A stretch of DNA of 64,000 nt from Streptomyces sp. SID13031 (GTDB taxonomy: Bacteria; Actinomycetota; Actinomycetes; Propionibacteriales; Kribbellaceae): the NCBI RefSeq assembly GCF_010548305.1, contig NZ_JAAGLV010000008.1, positions 248,001-312,000 of the forward strand, read 5' to 3'. The position numbers and the translations under genes are program-made. Of this stretch, positions 9,148 through 19,297 are shown one piece after another; positions within the stretch are counted from its first letter, which is position 1, and each line of letters starts with the position of its first letter. The notes beneath the pieces were generated by a model. That model searched no databases and was not told the origin of the DNA. It saw only the letters and a program-made list of their open reading frames with translations.

Positions 9148-9163
9148 GCAATTCCAGAGATGC
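9148..9163 (+). promoter_or_regulatory. Possible weak copy of the cluster box (before P450)
   Basis: The plus strand reads GCAATTCCAGAGATGC, 11 of 16 matches to copy 1, ending 51 bp before the P450 start at 9214. Together with copy 2 it would give one box for each direction of this divergent region. Weak on its own. Confidence 0.3.
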
Positions 9164-9213
9164 AGCGGGCTGGAGCGACCGCAATGCTGGTCGATACGAG
9201 ACAGGAGGCTCAC

Positions 9214-10407
9214 ATGACAGCGGTCTTTGACTATCGCGCGGCTCGTGGTGGCGCGACGCCGTTCGGTCCGCCGCTTCGGTACGCACAGCTACGCGACGAA
9301 CAGCCGATCAGCCAAATCACCCTGTGGGACGGCAGCAAAGCCTGGTTCCTGACCCGGCAGCAGGACGTCCGCGCCGCGCTTGCCGACGAGCGGATCAGTG
9401 CCGACAACAGCCGGCCAGGCTTTCCTCTCGTGAGTCCCGGATCGGAGGAGCTCACCGCGCACAATCCGACGATCGTCCGGATGGATCCTCCCGAGCATTC
9501 CAGACAGCGTGCGATGGTGACCGGTGACTACACCCACAAGGCTGTGAGCCGGATCCGGCCGCAGATCCAGCAGGTTGTCGACCGTCTGGTGGACAGCATG
9601 GTGGCGAAGCATCCACCGGCCGACCTGGTGGTGGAATTCGCCCAGCCGCTCGCGGCGGAGGTGACGTGCATGAGTCTTGGAATTCCGTTTCCGGGTCAAG
9701 ACTTCTTCCGCAGAGTCTCCTCCACGATTCCCAATCACTACGCCGGTCAGGACAAGCTCGACGCAGCGAACGATGAGCTGACCCAGTTCCTTACTGACCT
9801 GGTCGAACACAAGGCCGGCCAGCCAGGCGACGACCTGCTCAGTAGGCTCGTCGCCGAGCGAAGCGGCGAGCTCACTCGCGACGAGATCATCGCCATGGCG
9901 CGTCTGCTGCTGGTCGGCAACTACGACCCAGCCGCGACGGCGATTGCGATGGGCATCGCCGCCCTCTTCTTTCACCCTGAGCAGCTGGCGGCATTGCGGC
10001 ACGATCCCTCGCTGATTTCGAACGGGCTCGACGAGTTGCTCCGCTACATGACCATCCACCACACGGGGTTACCGCGAGTCGCGGTGGAGGACACCGAGAT
10101 CGGCGGACAGTCGATCAAGGCAGGCGAGGCGGTTCTCTGCTACCTGCCGGCTGCGAACTTCGATCCCGAGTGGTTCGAATCTCCCGAGACGCTCGATCTG
10201 CGGAGAGGAAGCAGCGGCAACGTGTCGTTGGGCTATGGGATACACCGATGCCTCGGGCAACATCTCGCAAAGCTCGAGATGGAGGTGGCGATCGACACCT
10301 TGATCCGCAGGATCCCGAACTTGCGGCTTGCTGTTGAGTTGGACGAGGTGCGCTTCAGCCAGGAAACGGCACTGTACGGCGTATCCGAACTTCCAGTGAG
10401 CTGGTAG
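9214..10407 (+). CDS. Cytochrome P450, second non-canonical I-helix
   Basis: A 397-residue P450. The ATG at 9214 has AGGAGG 5 nt upstream; a much longer open frame reaching left to 7927 is only the antisense of the binding-protein-like gene. The heme loop LGYGIHRCLG has Cys at about residue 346, with Leu in place of the usual first Phe. The I-helix reads VGNYDPAAT around Asp238, so the conserved Thr pair is replaced by Pro-Ala. It heads the plus-strand operon P450, C, TauD-type oxygenase, NRPS, serine hydrolase, which suggests oxidation of a carrier-bound amino acid or of the released peptide. Confidence 0.92.
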   Translation: MTAVFDYRAARGGATPFGPPLRYAQLRDEQPISQITLWDGSKAWFLTRQQDVRAALADERISADNSRPGFPLVSPGSEELTAHNPTIVRMDPPEHSRQRAMVTGDYTHKAVSRIRPQIQQVVDRLVDSMVAKHPPADLVVEFAQPLAAEVTCMSLGIPFPGQDFFRRVSSTIPNHYAGQDKLDAANDELTQFLTDLVEHKAGQPGDDLLSRLVAERSGELTRDEIIAMARLLLVGNYDPAATAIAMGIAALFFHPEQLAALRHDPSLISNGLDELLRYMTIHHTGLPRVAVEDTEIGGQSIKAGEAVLCYLPAANFDPEWFESPETLDLRRGSSGNVSLGYGIHRCLGQHLAKLEMEVAIDTLIRRIPNLRLAVELDEVRFSQETALYGVSELPVSW

Positions 10408-10411
10408 CAAG

Positions 10412-11785
10412 GTGAGTACGACAAACGTCGATGCTGCGGCCGCGAGCGCCGAAAGCTTTCCACTCTCGCTGAACCAGGAGTTTGTCAGCCTCTTCGATTC
10501 CGGTGGCGACGACGGACCGTTCGGTTCGCGTAATCACCTGGTCATGGCCTGGCGCCTCACCGGTGCCTCGATAGACCTCGCTGCGCTGCACGCTGCGCTG
10601 TTCGACATCGTGGAGCGACATGAGGCGCTCCGCACCCGCATCGCGGAAGTGGACGGGAGCCGGTACCAGGAGATCCTGGCGGCTGGTCCGGTGCGACTCG
10701 ACCTCCGCGATTTCGCCTCGGAACCCGGCTCCTCGCGGGCAGATCGGGCCGAGGCGCTGGTGGCCGAGATCGAGACCGAGACGATGAGCCCGACTGTGTC
10801 CCCGTTCCTGCGAGCCGTGCTGGCCAGGTTCGACGACAGCGATGCGGTTCTCGTCCTGATGGCACATCACCTCGCCACCGATGGGATTTCCCTGGGGGTG
10901 ATGATCCGCGACCTGGCCAATTGCTATGCCATCAGGATTGGCCGCGGTACCCCGACTCTGCCAGTGGCACCGCAGTATCGCGACTACTGCGACTGGGAAC
11001 GCGAGCATGCTGGTCCAGCCTCGCGGGTGGCGCGCGAATACTGGCGCCGTCAACTGGACGGCGCCCGATTCACGGCCATCCCGACAGATTTCCCGCGCTC
11101 GGCCGGCCTCCCCGAATCGACCGCCAAGCATCACTTCCTGCTGCCGGGCGACGTCGTCTCGGCCATCGACGGGTTGGCCCGCAAAAGCCGGGCCACTCGT
11201 TTCATGGTCTTCGCCGCGGCCTACCAGTTGCTCGTGCACCGACTGACAGGCACCACGGACCTGGTGACTGCGATCTTCACTCCCGGCCGTGGCGACAGGC
11301 GGTTCGAGGAGTCTGTCGGGTCATTCTTCAACTTCGTTCCACTGCGAACGAACCTTGCCGGATGCGCGACCTACGAGGACGTGCTCACGCGAACAAGGCG
11401 AGCCTGCCTCGACGCGTACTCGTACGACATTCCCACCGTTCAGATCTTCGCCGAGGCACCGCAACTCATGGAGCCGGCGATGGCCGACAACGGTACCGCG
11501 GCTGTGTTCGAAAGCGTTCCCGACCAGAACCCGATCACCCTGGCGCCGGATGGACTGACTTTCACCCGGATCACCCGCTTGTTACGTTCGCAGTCGCTGT
11601 GTTCGGCGGTGCCTGACGGCGCCCTGTGGGACGTGAACAAGGATCCGTCAGGCGATGGCATCGGGACTGTCGCGTACAAGCGAAACCTTTTCAGCGATGA
11701 CACGGTCGCTTCCATGGCCGCGGATTTCGGGCAGATAGCACGCGATTTCAGCGCTTCTCCAGATGCGTCAGCGGGCCTGCTCTGA
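10412..11785 (+). CDS. Stand-alone NRPS condensation-domain protein
   Basis: A 457-residue free condensation domain. The core motif HHLATDG is intact at about residues 152-158, and the bridge region (FMVFAAAYQLLVHRL, SFFNFVPLRTNL) is typical of the family. No carrier or adenylation part is attached. The GTG at 10412 follows the P450 stop by 4 nt, giving tight coupling. Free C domains of the SgcC5 type join a carrier-bound amino acid to an amine or alcohol, including an enediyne core; this protein could do that or supply the condensation step missing before the A-T-C-T protein. Confidence 0.85.
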   Translation: MSTTNVDAAAASAESFPLSLNQEFVSLFDSGGDDGPFGSRNHLVMAWRLTGASIDLAALHAALFDIVERHEALRTRIAEVDGSRYQEILAAGPVRLDLRDFASEPGSSRADRAEALVAEIETETMSPTVSPFLRAVLARFDDSDAVLVLMAHHLATDGISLGVMIRDLANCYAIRIGRGTPTLPVAPQYRDYCDWEREHAGPASRVAREYWRRQLDGARFTAIPTDFPRSAGLPESTAKHHFLLPGDVVSAIDGLARKSRATRFMVFAAAYQLLVHRLTGTTDLVTAIFTPGRGDRRFEESVGSFFNFVPLRTNLAGCATYEDVLTRTRRACLDAYSYDIPTVQIFAEAPQLMEPAMADNGTAAVFESVPDQNPITLAPDGLTFTRITRLLRSQSLCSAVPDGALWDVNKDPSGDGIGTVAYKRNLFSDDTVASMAADFGQIARDFSASPDASAGLL

Positions 11786-11844
11786 ACTGACAGCCTGGGT
11801 GGCACCCCAGCCAGGCGCTGAACTCCAGACTGAGGACGGTCGAC

Positions 11845-12801
11845 ATGGCCCAGGACGCCCATGCCATCAGGCAGAACACGCTCGCCGAGATCATTACCGC
11901 ACCGCCAACCGCGGACGCGAGCCTTACGACCTACATTTCGGAGCGCCGTGCGCAGATCAACGCACACCTTCTGAGTAAGGGCGCGGTACTTTTCCGCGGG
12001 TTCGCCGTTTCCGACTCCGCGAAGTTCCGGGAGATCGTCAGGGAGCTGTGCGGTGAGCCATCGCGCTATACCGAAGGGTCGTCGGAGCGCCGGCAGCTCG
12101 GCGACGCCGTCTACACATCGACCGAGTTCCCAGCGCAGCAGACCATCTCTCTGCACAACGAACTGTCCTATACGTTGCGCTGGCCGCGCCGGCTGTGTTT
12201 CTGCTGTCCCGAAGCGCCGGCGTCCGGTGGCCAAACGCCACTGGCGAACGGCCGTCGCATCCTGACGAGCTTGCCGCCGGACCTGGTGGCCGAGTTCGAG
12301 GAGCGGCAGATCTGCTACGTACGCAATCTGCGATCAGAGGACGTGCCCGGACTCGGCCTGAGCTGGCAGGCGGTGTGGGAGGGCGACAGCCGCGAGGTGG
12401 TCGAAGCATATTGTGCGCGCGAACAGATCAGCTTCGAGTGGCGCGATGACGACTCGCTGTGGACCAGTCAGGTCCGTCCTGCCACCGCGACGCACCCGGA
12501 GACCGGTGAAAAGGTCTGGTTCAATCAAGCCGACCAGTTCCACCCGTCGAACCTTGGTGACGACGTGGCCGCCGATCTCCTGGAGCTACTCGGCCCCGAC
12601 GCCCTGCCCCTGAACGCGACCTTCGGCGATGGTGCGCCGATCCCGGGAGAGATGCTCGATGTCGTCCGGGAGACCAGTTGGTCCGAGGCCACCGCGTTCG
12701 ACTGGCAGGTAGGCGACTTCCTCGTCATCGACAACATGCTGGTGGCCCACGGCCGGATGCCTTTCGAGGGCCCGAGGCGCGTTCTTGTGGCAATGGCGTG
12801 A
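11845..12801 (+). CDS. TauD/TfdA-type Fe(II)/2-oxoglutarate oxygenase, probable amino acid beta-hydroxylase
   Basis: A 318-residue non-heme iron oxygenase. The facial triad is seen as His104-x-Glu106 (LHNELSY) with the distal His302 (VAHGRM), and the 2-oxoglutarate-binding Arg is in GPRRVLV near the C terminus. A Glu in place of Asp in the HxD box is typical of the clavaminate synthase/SyrP branch, whose members hydroxylate the beta carbon of amino acids, SyrP acting on carrier-bound aspartate. The next gene contains an adenylation domain with an aspartate code, so beta-hydroxyaspartate is the expected product. The stop overlaps the NRPS start in a GTGA motif. Confidence 0.85.
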   Translation: MAQDAHAIRQNTLAEIITAPPTADASLTTYISERRAQINAHLLSKGAVLFRGFAVSDSAKFREIVRELCGEPSRYTEGSSERRQLGDAVYTSTEFPAQQTISLHNELSYTLRWPRRLCFCCPEAPASGGQTPLANGRRILTSLPPDLVAEFEERQICYVRNLRSEDVPGLGLSWQAVWEGDSREVVEAYCAREQISFEWRDDDSLWTSQVRPATATHPETGEKVWFNQADQFHPSNLGDDVAADLLELLGPDALPLNATFGDGAPIPGEMLDVVRETSWSEATAFDWQVGDFLVIDNMLVAHGRMPFEGPRRVLVAMA

Positions 12802-15800
12802 GTGGGGACGGGATCAACGTGACCAAGAGCTTGGACGGACAGAATCCGTCGCAGCCGATCGGCGCGCAGGAGGCACTGACCGCTGCGCAGTGGCAGCAGG
12901 TTGTGTATGCCTGGAACGACACCAGTAGGCCGGTACCGGCGCAGACGCTGCCCCAGTTGCTGGAAAGGCAGGCGACACGGACTCCCGATGCGGCGGCGGT
13001 GACCTGCGAGGGCCGCAGCCTGTCGTACCGCGAGCTGGATGAGCGGGCCAACCAGCTGGCCCGATACCTGGTGAGGCTTGGCGCCGGTCCGGAACGGCTG
13101 GTTGCGATCGCGTTGCCACGCAGCGAGTTGATGGTCATAGCGTTGCTAGGGGTGCTGAAAGCCGGTGCGGCCTACCTGCCGGTCGATCTGGCTTACCCTG
13201 CTGGGCGGATCGAATTCATGCTCGCTGATGCCTGTCCGGTGTTGCTGATCACCGATTCGGCTACCGAAGCCGGGTTGCCGGCCGCCGCCGATGTGTCCGT
13301 TGTCGTCGCTGACGACCCTGCCACCGATGCCGCGATTGCGGCGTTGTCCGGCAGGCCGGTCACCGACACCGACCGGGTTGCCCCGTTGCTGCCGGCTCAT
13401 CCTGCCTATGTCATTTACACCTCTGGGTCCACGGGCAACCCCAAGGGCGTGACCATCACGCACGGGAGCGTGGTGAACTATGTCGCGCGCTGCGTACACC
13501 AGTACCCGCATCTGTCCGGCAGCACCTTGTTGCCGACGCTGATCTCGTTCGACCTCAGCGTGACCGGACTCTATGGCACCCTTGCCAGTGGCGGCCGAGT
13601 GTGCCTGGCCGCGCTCGACGAGGAGCTCACCGCAGTCGACGCGGAGGGCGGATTCACGTTCCTCAAGGTCACGCCCAGCCACCTGCCGCTGCTGGCCGCG
13701 GGGAACCGTACTCCCTCTGGACAGCTGATGGTCGGTGGTGAGGCCGTAGCCTGCCATCAGCTGCGGGAAATACGGCAACATCACCCCGCAGTCGGCCTGG
13801 TCAATCACTACGGGCCGACCGAGGCCACCGTCGGCTGCACCGACTTCGTCATCGAGCCGGGGGATCCGATTCCGGATGCCGCGGTACCGATCGGCCGTCC
13901 GATGTGGAACACGCGGGTGTTCGTGCTGGACGGGGGCCTGCGGCCGGTTCCGGTTGGGGCGGCGGGGGAGTTGTACGTGGCGGGTGCGGGCCTGGCGCGG
14001 GGGTACCTGAATCGGCCGGGGTTGACCGCGGAGCGGTTTGTGGCGTGCCCGTTCGGTGTGGGGGAGCGGATGTATCGCACGGGCGATCTGGTGCGGTGGC
14101 GCGCGGACGGGAACCTCGAGTTCCTCGGCCGGGTGGACGATCAGGTGAAGATCCGCGGGTTCCGGGTCGAGCTCGGTGAGATCGAGGCGGTGCTGGCCGG
14201 CGGGGAAGCGGTGGCGCAGGCGGCCGCCGTCGTGCGGGAGGACCGGCCGGGTGACCGTCAGCTGGTGGCGTACGTCGTGCCGGCGGCAGGAGCGGTGGCC
14301 GACCCGGCCGCGTTGCGCGACGCGGTGGCGCGGCAGTTGCCCGAGTACATGGTGCCGGCAGGTGTGGTGGTGCTGACCGAGTTGCCGTTGACGGCGCACG
14401 GAAAACTGGACCGGCAGGCACTGCCGGCTCCAGTCTTCAGCTTCCAGGTCGGCGGCCGGATGCCGGCGTCGCCGCGAGAAGAGATTCTGTGCGAGCTGTT
14501 CGCGCAGGCGCTGGGCGTCGACCTGGTGGGAGTCGACGACAGCTTCTTCGACTTGGGCGGCCACTCGCTGCTGGCCATCCGGCTCATCAGCCGGATCCGG
14601 TCGGTGCTCGGCGTGGAGCTCGCGGTCCGTGCACTGTTCCAGAATCCGACCGTGGCGCTGCTGGCCAAGGCCTTGGACCAGGCTGGAAAGTCGCGGCCAC
14701 CACTGGTGGCCAGGTCGCGGCCGGCGAGCTTGCCGTTGTCGTTCGCCCAGCGGCGGCTGTGGTTTCTGGCCCAGCTCAACGGCCCGAGTCCGGCCTACAA
14801 CATGCCGTTCGCCTGGCGGCTGCGTGGCCGGCTGGATGCGAGCGCGTTGCGTTCGGCCCTGTCCGACGTGGTCGGGCGGCATGAGTCGCTGCGCACGATC
14901 TTTCCGGTCGTCGGCGGCCAGCCGTGCCAGCACATAGTGGACGCCACTGAGGCGGCGCCAGCGATGACGGTGGTGGAGACGGATCCGGGGTCCTTGCCCG
15001 GCCAGCTCGACCAGGCGAAGCGACAGGTCTTCGACCTATCTGCTGACCTGCCGATCAGGGCCTGGTTGTTCCGGCTGAGCCCCCGTGAGCACGTGCTGCT
15101 GCTGGTGACCTATCACATCGCCTGCGACGGCTGGTCGATGGGAATCCTGATGCGCGATCTGGCCGAGGCCTATCAGGCTCGGGCAAGTGGCCAGGGGCCG
15201 GGATGGGCCGACCTTCCGGTGCAGTACGCGGACTACTCCTTGTGGGAGCGTGGCCTGCTCGGCGACAGCGGTGAGGCGAGCACCATCCTGTCCAGCCAGG
15301 TGGACTACTGGACATCGGCCCTGGACAGCCTGCCCGAGGAGCTGGCGTTGCCTTATGACCGGCAGCGGCCGGCCGATCCCACTGACCGCGGCGGCAACGT
15401 CGAGTGGGATTTGGACGGTGCGCTCCATGGCGACTTGCAGGCACTGGCGCGCGAGCACAACTCAACCCTGTTCATGGTGCTACATGCCGGACTGGCGGCC
15501 CTGCTTTCTCGCTGCGGAGCCGGCACCGACATCCCCATCGGCACGCCGGTGGCCGGCCGCTCCGACGAGGCGGTTCACGACCTGGTCGGGTTCTTCCTCA
15601 ACACTCTCGTGCTTCGCGCGGACCTGACCGGCGAACCGAGTTTCACTGAGCTGCTGGCTCGCATCCGCGAGACCGACCTGGCCGCATACTCCAACCACGA
15701 TGTGCCCTTCGAGCGCTTGGTCGAGATCCTCAACCCGGCGCGCTCGGTGGCCCGGCACTCGTTGTTCCAGGTGATGCTCGTAGCCGACATCGCCGGTACC

Positions 15801-16685
15801 GGGCAGTTGCAGCTGCCAGGTCTGCAGGTCGAGGCCGAGCCGTTCGGCCACGAGACTGCCAGGTTCGACCTGACCCTCTTCGTCCACCCGCAGTACGCCG
15901 CGGACGGCTCGCCCGCCGGTATCCACTGCACCCTGGAGTATGCCCGCGACCTGTTCGACGAGTCGACCGTCGAAGCCCTCGCCGAACGCCTCATCCAAAT
16001 GCTGCGCCAGGCCGTTGCGAACCCGTCCCTTCCGATCAGCGACCATGAGGTGCTGACCGATGCCGAGCGGCAGCAGGTTCTGCACGAGTGGAACAACGAC
16101 AGCCGGATTGTCCCCGCGCACATCCTCGATACCCTGGCCGGCGTGCCGGGGACCGCCGTCTCCGAGGGCGACCGGGCCACCCGGATGCTGCGGATATTCG
16201 TGCTGGACAAGGGCTTGCGGCCGGTTCCGGTGGGGGTGGCGGGGGAGTTGTATGTGGCGGGTGCGGGCGTGGCGCGGTCGCACCTGAATCGGCCGGGGTT
16301 GACCGCGGACCGGTTTGTGGCATGCCCGTTCGGTGTAGGGGAGCGGATGTATCGCACGGGCGAGCTGGTGCGGTGGCGCGCGGACGGTAGCTTGGAAGTC
16401 GTCGGTGGCGTCAATGACCAGCGGATGCCTGTCCCGGACCTCGGCGCTCCGGGTGGCCGGGAACCCGCGTCGCCGCGAGAAGAGATTCTGTGCGAGTTGT
16501 TCGCGGAGATGCTCGACGTCGACCGGGTCGGGGTCGACGACAACTTCTTCGACCTGGGCGGCCACTCGTTGCTGGCGGCGGTACTGATCGCAAAGGTCAC
16601 CGCACAGTTCGGCGTCGAGATTCCCCTCAAGCTGTTCTTCAGCAACCCGTCTGTCAGCACCGTTGACGAATACCTGAACGTCTGA
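12798..16685 (+). CDS. NRPS, A-T-C-(vestigial A)-T
   Basis: About 1,295 residues from GTG 12798 (4-bp GTGA overlap with the oxygenase gene; GTG 12819 is an alternative). Module 1 has an intact A domain: the A3 motif [10 protein letters not shown] starts near residue 206, with Asp252 as the code anchor. The code by hand alignment is D-L-T-K-M-G-H-V-G-K, very close to known Asp codes. The first carrier Ser is about 590. The condensation domain (about 640-1070) has YHIACDG, keeping the catalytic second His. The second A domain is only a remnant (about 1085-1215): it jumps from the pre-A1 linker to A6-A7, losing about 300 residues including A3 and A5, so it cannot adenylate. The last carrier Ser is about 1257. 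No thioesterase or epimerase is present. The second carrier must be loaded in trans. Confidence 0.9.
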   Translation: MSGDGINVTKSLDGQNPSQPIGAQEALTAAQWQQVVYAWNDTSRPVPAQTLPQLLERQATRTPDAAAVTCEGRSLSYRELDERANQLARYLVRLGAGPERLVAIALPRSELMVIALLGVLKAGAAYLPVDLAYPAGRIEFMLADACPVLLITDSATEAGLPAAADVSVVVADDPATDAAIAALSGRPVTDTDRVAPLLPAHPAYVIYTSGSTGNPKGVTITHGSVVNYVARCVHQYPHLSGSTLLPTLISFDLSVTGLYGTLASGGRVCLAALDEELTAVDAEGGFTFLKVTPSHLPLLAAGNRTPSGQLMVGGEAVACHQLREIRQHHPAVGLVNHYGPTEATVGCTDFVIEPGDPIPDAAVPIGRPMWNTRVFVLDGGLRPVPVGAAGELYVAGAGLARGYLNRPGLTAERFVACPFGVGERMYRTGDLVRWRADGNLEFLGRVDDQVKIRGFRVELGEIEAVLAGGEAVAQAAAVVREDRPGDRQLVAYVVPAAGAVADPAALRDAVARQLPEYMVPAGVVVLTELPLTAHGKLDRQALPAPVFSFQVGGRMPASPREEILCELFAQALGVDLVGVDDSFFDLGGHSLLAIRLISRIRSVLGVELAVRALFQNPTVALLAKALDQAGKSRPPLVARSRPASLPLSFAQRRLWFLAQLNGPSPAYNMPFAWRLRGRLDASALRSALSDVVGRHESLRTIFPVVGGQPCQHIVDATEAAPAMTVVETDPGSLPGQLDQAKRQVFDLSADLPIRAWLFRLSPREHVLLLVTYHIACDGWSMGILMRDLAEAYQARASGQGPGWADLPVQYADYSLWERGLLGDSGEASTILSSQVDYWTSALDSLPEELALPYDRQRPADPTDRGGNVEWDLDGALHGDLQALAREHNSTLFMVLHAGLAALLSRCGAGTDIPIGTPVAGRSDEAVHDLVGFFLNTLVLRADLTGEPSFTELLARIRETDLAAYSNHDVPFERLVEILNPARSVARHSLFQVMLVADIAGTGQLQLPGLQVEAEPFGHETARFDLTLFVHPQYAADGSPAGIHCTLEYARDLFDESTVEALAERLIQMLRQAVANPSLPISDHEVLTDAERQQVLHEWNNDSRIVPAHILDTLAGVPGTAVSEGDRATRMLRIFVLDKGLRPVPVGVAGELYVAGAGVARSHLNRPGLTADRFVACPFGVGERMYRTGELVRWRADGSLEVVGGVNDQRMPVPDLGAPGGREPASPREEILCELFAEMLDVDRVGVDDNFFDLGGHSLLAAVLIAKVTAQFGVEIPLKLFFSNPSVSTVDEYLNV
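13920..14110 (+). repeat. Intragenic direct repeat, copy A (A6-A7 region)
   Basis: This 191-bp part of the intact adenylation domain is nearly identical in DNA to 16197-16387 in the remnant domain, including silent positions. The two copies therefore arose by duplication or conversion inside the gene. Confidence 0.8.
16197..16387 (+). repeat. Intragenic direct repeat, copy B (remnant A domain)
   Basis: The 191-bp partner of 13920-14110. High identity ends abruptly at about GCGCGGACGG; the following A8 region is degenerate ([10 protein letters not shown]), which fits a decayed adenylation domain held in frame between C and T. Confidence 0.8.
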
Positions 16686-16757
16686 CGGGCTACCGGGCTG
16701 GCCTTCTGCGTGACGCGGCATATACTCTCTGCGACAAATCCGTTCGGGAGGAGACGC

Positions 16758-17948
16758 GTGAGTACTACTGGCTTCTCGCAGAAAGGGTTGGTTCGCCTGC
16801 GCGAATCGCTCGAGCGCCTTGTTGATTCCGCCTTTGTCCCAGGTGTGACAGCCGTACTGGCCCGCGACGGCCAGGTGCACGTCGAAGCAGTGGGCAGTCT
16901 GGCGTTCGAGGGGCCAGGGTCGAAGACGCCGATGGCAGCAGACACGATCTGCCGGTTGACCTCGATGACGAAGCCGATCGTTGCCGCGTGTGCGATGACG
17001 CTCGTCGACGACGGCGTCCTGCGCCTGGATGACCCGGTCGACGACCTCCTTCCGGAACTCGCGGACATGACCGTGCTCACCGATCCCAGCGGGCCACTGG
17101 ACGACACCGCTCCCGCGAAACGCCCGATCACGTTGCGCGATCTACTCACCTACACCCTCGGCACCGGCATGGTCCCCGCCGAGCCGGGAACGGTCCCGAT
17201 CGCCGATGCGCTGGACGCAGTGGGTGAGCCGCCGCCGGATGAGTGGCTGCGGCGGCTGGGCGCGCTTCCACTCGTCTACCAGCCAGGCGAGCGCTGGTTG
17301 TACAACACGGCCGGCGATGTGACGGGCATACTCATCGCCCGGGCCACCGGCATCTCTTTCGGCGATGCCTTGCGCGAGCGAATCTGCGATCCGCTGGGGA
17401 TGAAGGACACCGCCTTCAGTGTCGACGGCGACAGCCTCGGCCGGTTCGCGACGGCTTACGATCGCGCCGACGCCGACACCGGTGAGCGGGTCGTCAAAGA
17501 CGGCCCCGACGGGCGTTGGAGCCGGCCGCCAACGTTCGAAGAAGGCAGTGGCGGGCTCGTGTCGACCGCAGACGACTACCTCGCCTTCGCCTCGGCCATG
17601 CTCGGGGGCGGTTCTCACCAAGGGGTGCGGGTACTGTCGCAGCCGTCGGTAGCCCTGATGACCAGCGACCAGCTCACCCCGGAGCAGAGGGCAGTCTCAG
17701 GCTTCTTCCCAGGGTACTTCGATGCCATGGGCTGGGGTTTCGGAATGTCGGTTCGCACCCGCCGGACGGACCACGGTCTCTCCGCCGGAAGCTACGGATG
17801 GACAGGCCTCTACGGCACCGCCTGGTACAACGATCCCGCTGAGAACCTGACGACGATTTTCCTCATGCAGCGGTCGCACGCGGGCAACCCGGCGTTGCCG
17901 ATGTGGTCCGATCTCTGGCCCGCCGTCTATCAGACGATCGACGAATGA
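16758..17948 (+). CDS. Class C beta-lactamase-family serine hydrolase
   Basis: A 396-residue hydrolase of the beta-lactamase/EstB family. The catalytic SxxK box is S69-M-T-K72, and the tyrosine box reads Y182-N-T. There is no signal peptide, so it is cytoplasmic and not a cell-wall enzyme. The GTG at 16758 is chosen for its GGAGGAG site. It follows the NRPS gene by 72 bp as the last gene of this operon. Family members in biosynthetic clusters act as esterases, amidases, peptidases or transacylases; release of the chain or removal of a protecting group is plausible because the NRPS has no thioesterase domain. Confidence 0.85.
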   Translation: MSTTGFSQKGLVRLRESLERLVDSAFVPGVTAVLARDGQVHVEAVGSLAFEGPGSKTPMAADTICRLTSMTKPIVAACAMTLVDDGVLRLDDPVDDLLPELADMTVLTDPSGPLDDTAPAKRPITLRDLLTYTLGTGMVPAEPGTVPIADALDAVGEPPPDEWLRRLGALPLVYQPGERWLYNTAGDVTGILIARATGISFGDALRERICDPLGMKDTAFSVDGDSLGRFATAYDRADADTGERVVKDGPDGRWSRPPTFEEGSGGLVSTADDYLAFASAMLGGGSHQGVRVLSQPSVALMTSDQLTPEQRAVSGFFPGYFDAMGWGFGMSVRTRRTDHGLSAGSYGWTGLYGTAWYNDPAENLTTIFLMQRSHAGNPALPMWSDLWPAVYQTIDE

Positions 17949-17984
17949 TCGACGACGGGTCCCAGGATTCGGCAGACGTGCTGA

Positions 17985-19166
17985 CTAGATGTACGGCGTA
18001 TTTGGGTCAAGCCCGCAGACGATCCGGCCGTAGAGCTCGAGGTTGGTGGTCGGATGCAGGATCGCGTGCAGGTTGAGAGCCTGAACGTCGCGCTGGATAC
18101 GCTGGATCGGGACGTCGCGGTAGATGGAGGAGCCGCCGCTCGCACCGTCCAGGATGTCGACCGCTTCCTTGGCCCGCTGGCAAGCGGCGCCCAGGTCGAG
18201 CCGGACGCGAGCTCGTTCCTCGAGCGTCCAGGTCTCGTCCGTCCGGCCCTTGCTGTCGATCATGTCCGCCGCGCGGCGGGCGTGGAACCCGACCTCGTCG
18301 ATCTTGGTGATCGCCTCGGCGACCTCCAGATGGGTGATCGGCGCCTCGGCCTGACTCTCGTAGTCGGTGTAGCTGATCTTCCGGCCTGGTAGCCGTTCGA
18401 GGAAGGCATCCTTGGCCGCCATGGCCAGGCCGACCGCCGGCGCGCTGACAGTGGCGCAGGCGGTGGGCATGAAGGGCGCCTTGAAGATCGGTGCGTCCGC
18501 GTTCTGCTTGGACTGGTGCTGCCCCTGCAGCACCGGTCCCATCTGCAGCACCCGCTCCTTCGGGACGAAGACATCCTTGGCGATCGTGGTGATGCTGCCA
18601 GAGCCGCGCAGCCCCGACGTGTACCAGTCATCGACGATTTCCAGGTCCGCGATCGGTACGGCGATCATGATCGGCGCGAAACCGCCGTCCCCGGTCGGTG
18701 TCACCGCAGCATTCGTGTTCCACGTGCTCTGCTGGGCGCCGCTGTTGAAAGACCACTTGCCATTGACGACGTAGCCGCCGTCGGTTGGCACGGCCATCGC
18801 GCCGGGGCTGAGGATCCCGCTGATCCGCACGTCCGGTGTCGCGAAGACCTCGTCCTGCACCTCGTCGGGGAACAACCCCATCATCCAGGTGCTGATCGAC
18901 CACACGGAGGCGGTCCAGGCGGTCGAGCCGTCGCCTCGCCCGAGCTCTGCCAGTACATCCACGACCGTTCCCATGTCGGACTCGTAGCCGCCATAGCGGA
19001 CCGGGACTCGCATCTTGAGAATTCCCGCATCGGTGAGCGCCACGAGGACGTCGTCGTGAATGCGCCGGTTCTCGTCCATCCACACGGCCTTCTCCCGCAA
19101 CAGCGGGACGAGGTCGCAGGCGCGACGAACAAGTTCGTCTCTGGGTGGCGCTTGGGTGATCTCCAT
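17985..19166 (-). CDS. Acyl-CoA-dehydrogenase-fold flavin monooxygenase (HsaA/HpaH type)
   Basis: A 393-residue protein of the acyl-CoA dehydrogenase superfamily, group D flavin-dependent monooxygenase branch (C-terminal Acyl-CoA_dh_2 domain). GKWSFNSGAQQSTW and the C-terminal GGSSIYRDVPIQRIQRD motif are characteristic of this branch, which uses reduced flavin supplied by a separate reductase to hydroxylate aromatic rings or amines. The ATG has GAGGAG 8 nt upstream. It is transcribed alone, divergent from the PCP-A-C operon. The flavin reductase at 46025-46594 is the only visible reductase partner. An exact copy of the second form of the cluster box lies 89 bp upstream. Confidence 0.85.
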   Translation of the reverse strand: MEITQAPPRDELVRRACDLVPLLREKAVWMDENRRIHDDVLVALTDAGILKMRVPVRYGGYESDMGTVVDVLAELGRGDGSTAWTASVWSISTWMMGLFPDEVQDEVFATPDVRISGILSPGAMAVPTDGGYVVNGKWSFNSGAQQSTWNTNAAVTPTGDGGFAPIMIAVPIADLEIVDDWYTSGLRGSGSITTIAKDVFVPKERVLQMGPVLQGQHQSKQNADAPIFKAPFMPTACATVSAPAVGLAMAAKDAFLERLPGRKISYTDYESQAEAPITHLEVAEAITKIDEVGFHARRAADMIDSKGRTDETWTLEERARVRLDLGAACQRAKEAVDILDGASGGSSIYRDVPIQRIQRDVQALNLHAILHPTTNLELYGRIVCGLDPNTPYI

Positions 19167-19254
19167 CGTGGTTCTCCTCGGTTGGCGTCCCTGTTCGCGC
19201 CCGTTGCCTTGGCATCGGCGACCACCAAGAGGTTCGCAAGCCGGGCCGGCTGCC

Positions 19255-19270
19255 GCACCTTCGCGATTGC
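19255..19270 (-). promoter_or_regulatory. 16-bp cluster box, copy 3 (before flavin monooxygenase)
   Basis: The minus strand reads GCAATCGCGAAGGTGC, identical to the box at 30495-30510 and 12/16 to copies 1 and 2. It lies 89 bp before the start at 19166 and points toward it. Confidence 0.6.
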
Positions 19271-19297
19271 TTCGCCATCCCCTTCGTCCGTGGCGTC

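Noticed and set aside
7927..9213. Very long plus-strand open frame running into the P450 at 9214
   Set aside because: It is the antisense of the binding-protein-like gene; the P450 starts at an ATG with AGGAGG at 9214 and the upstream part resembles no protein.
13146..14933. 595-codon minus-strand open frame across the NRPS
   Set aside because: Mirror of the NRPS coding strand in high-GC DNA; rich in Arg/His/Gln, with no family likeness or ribosome site.
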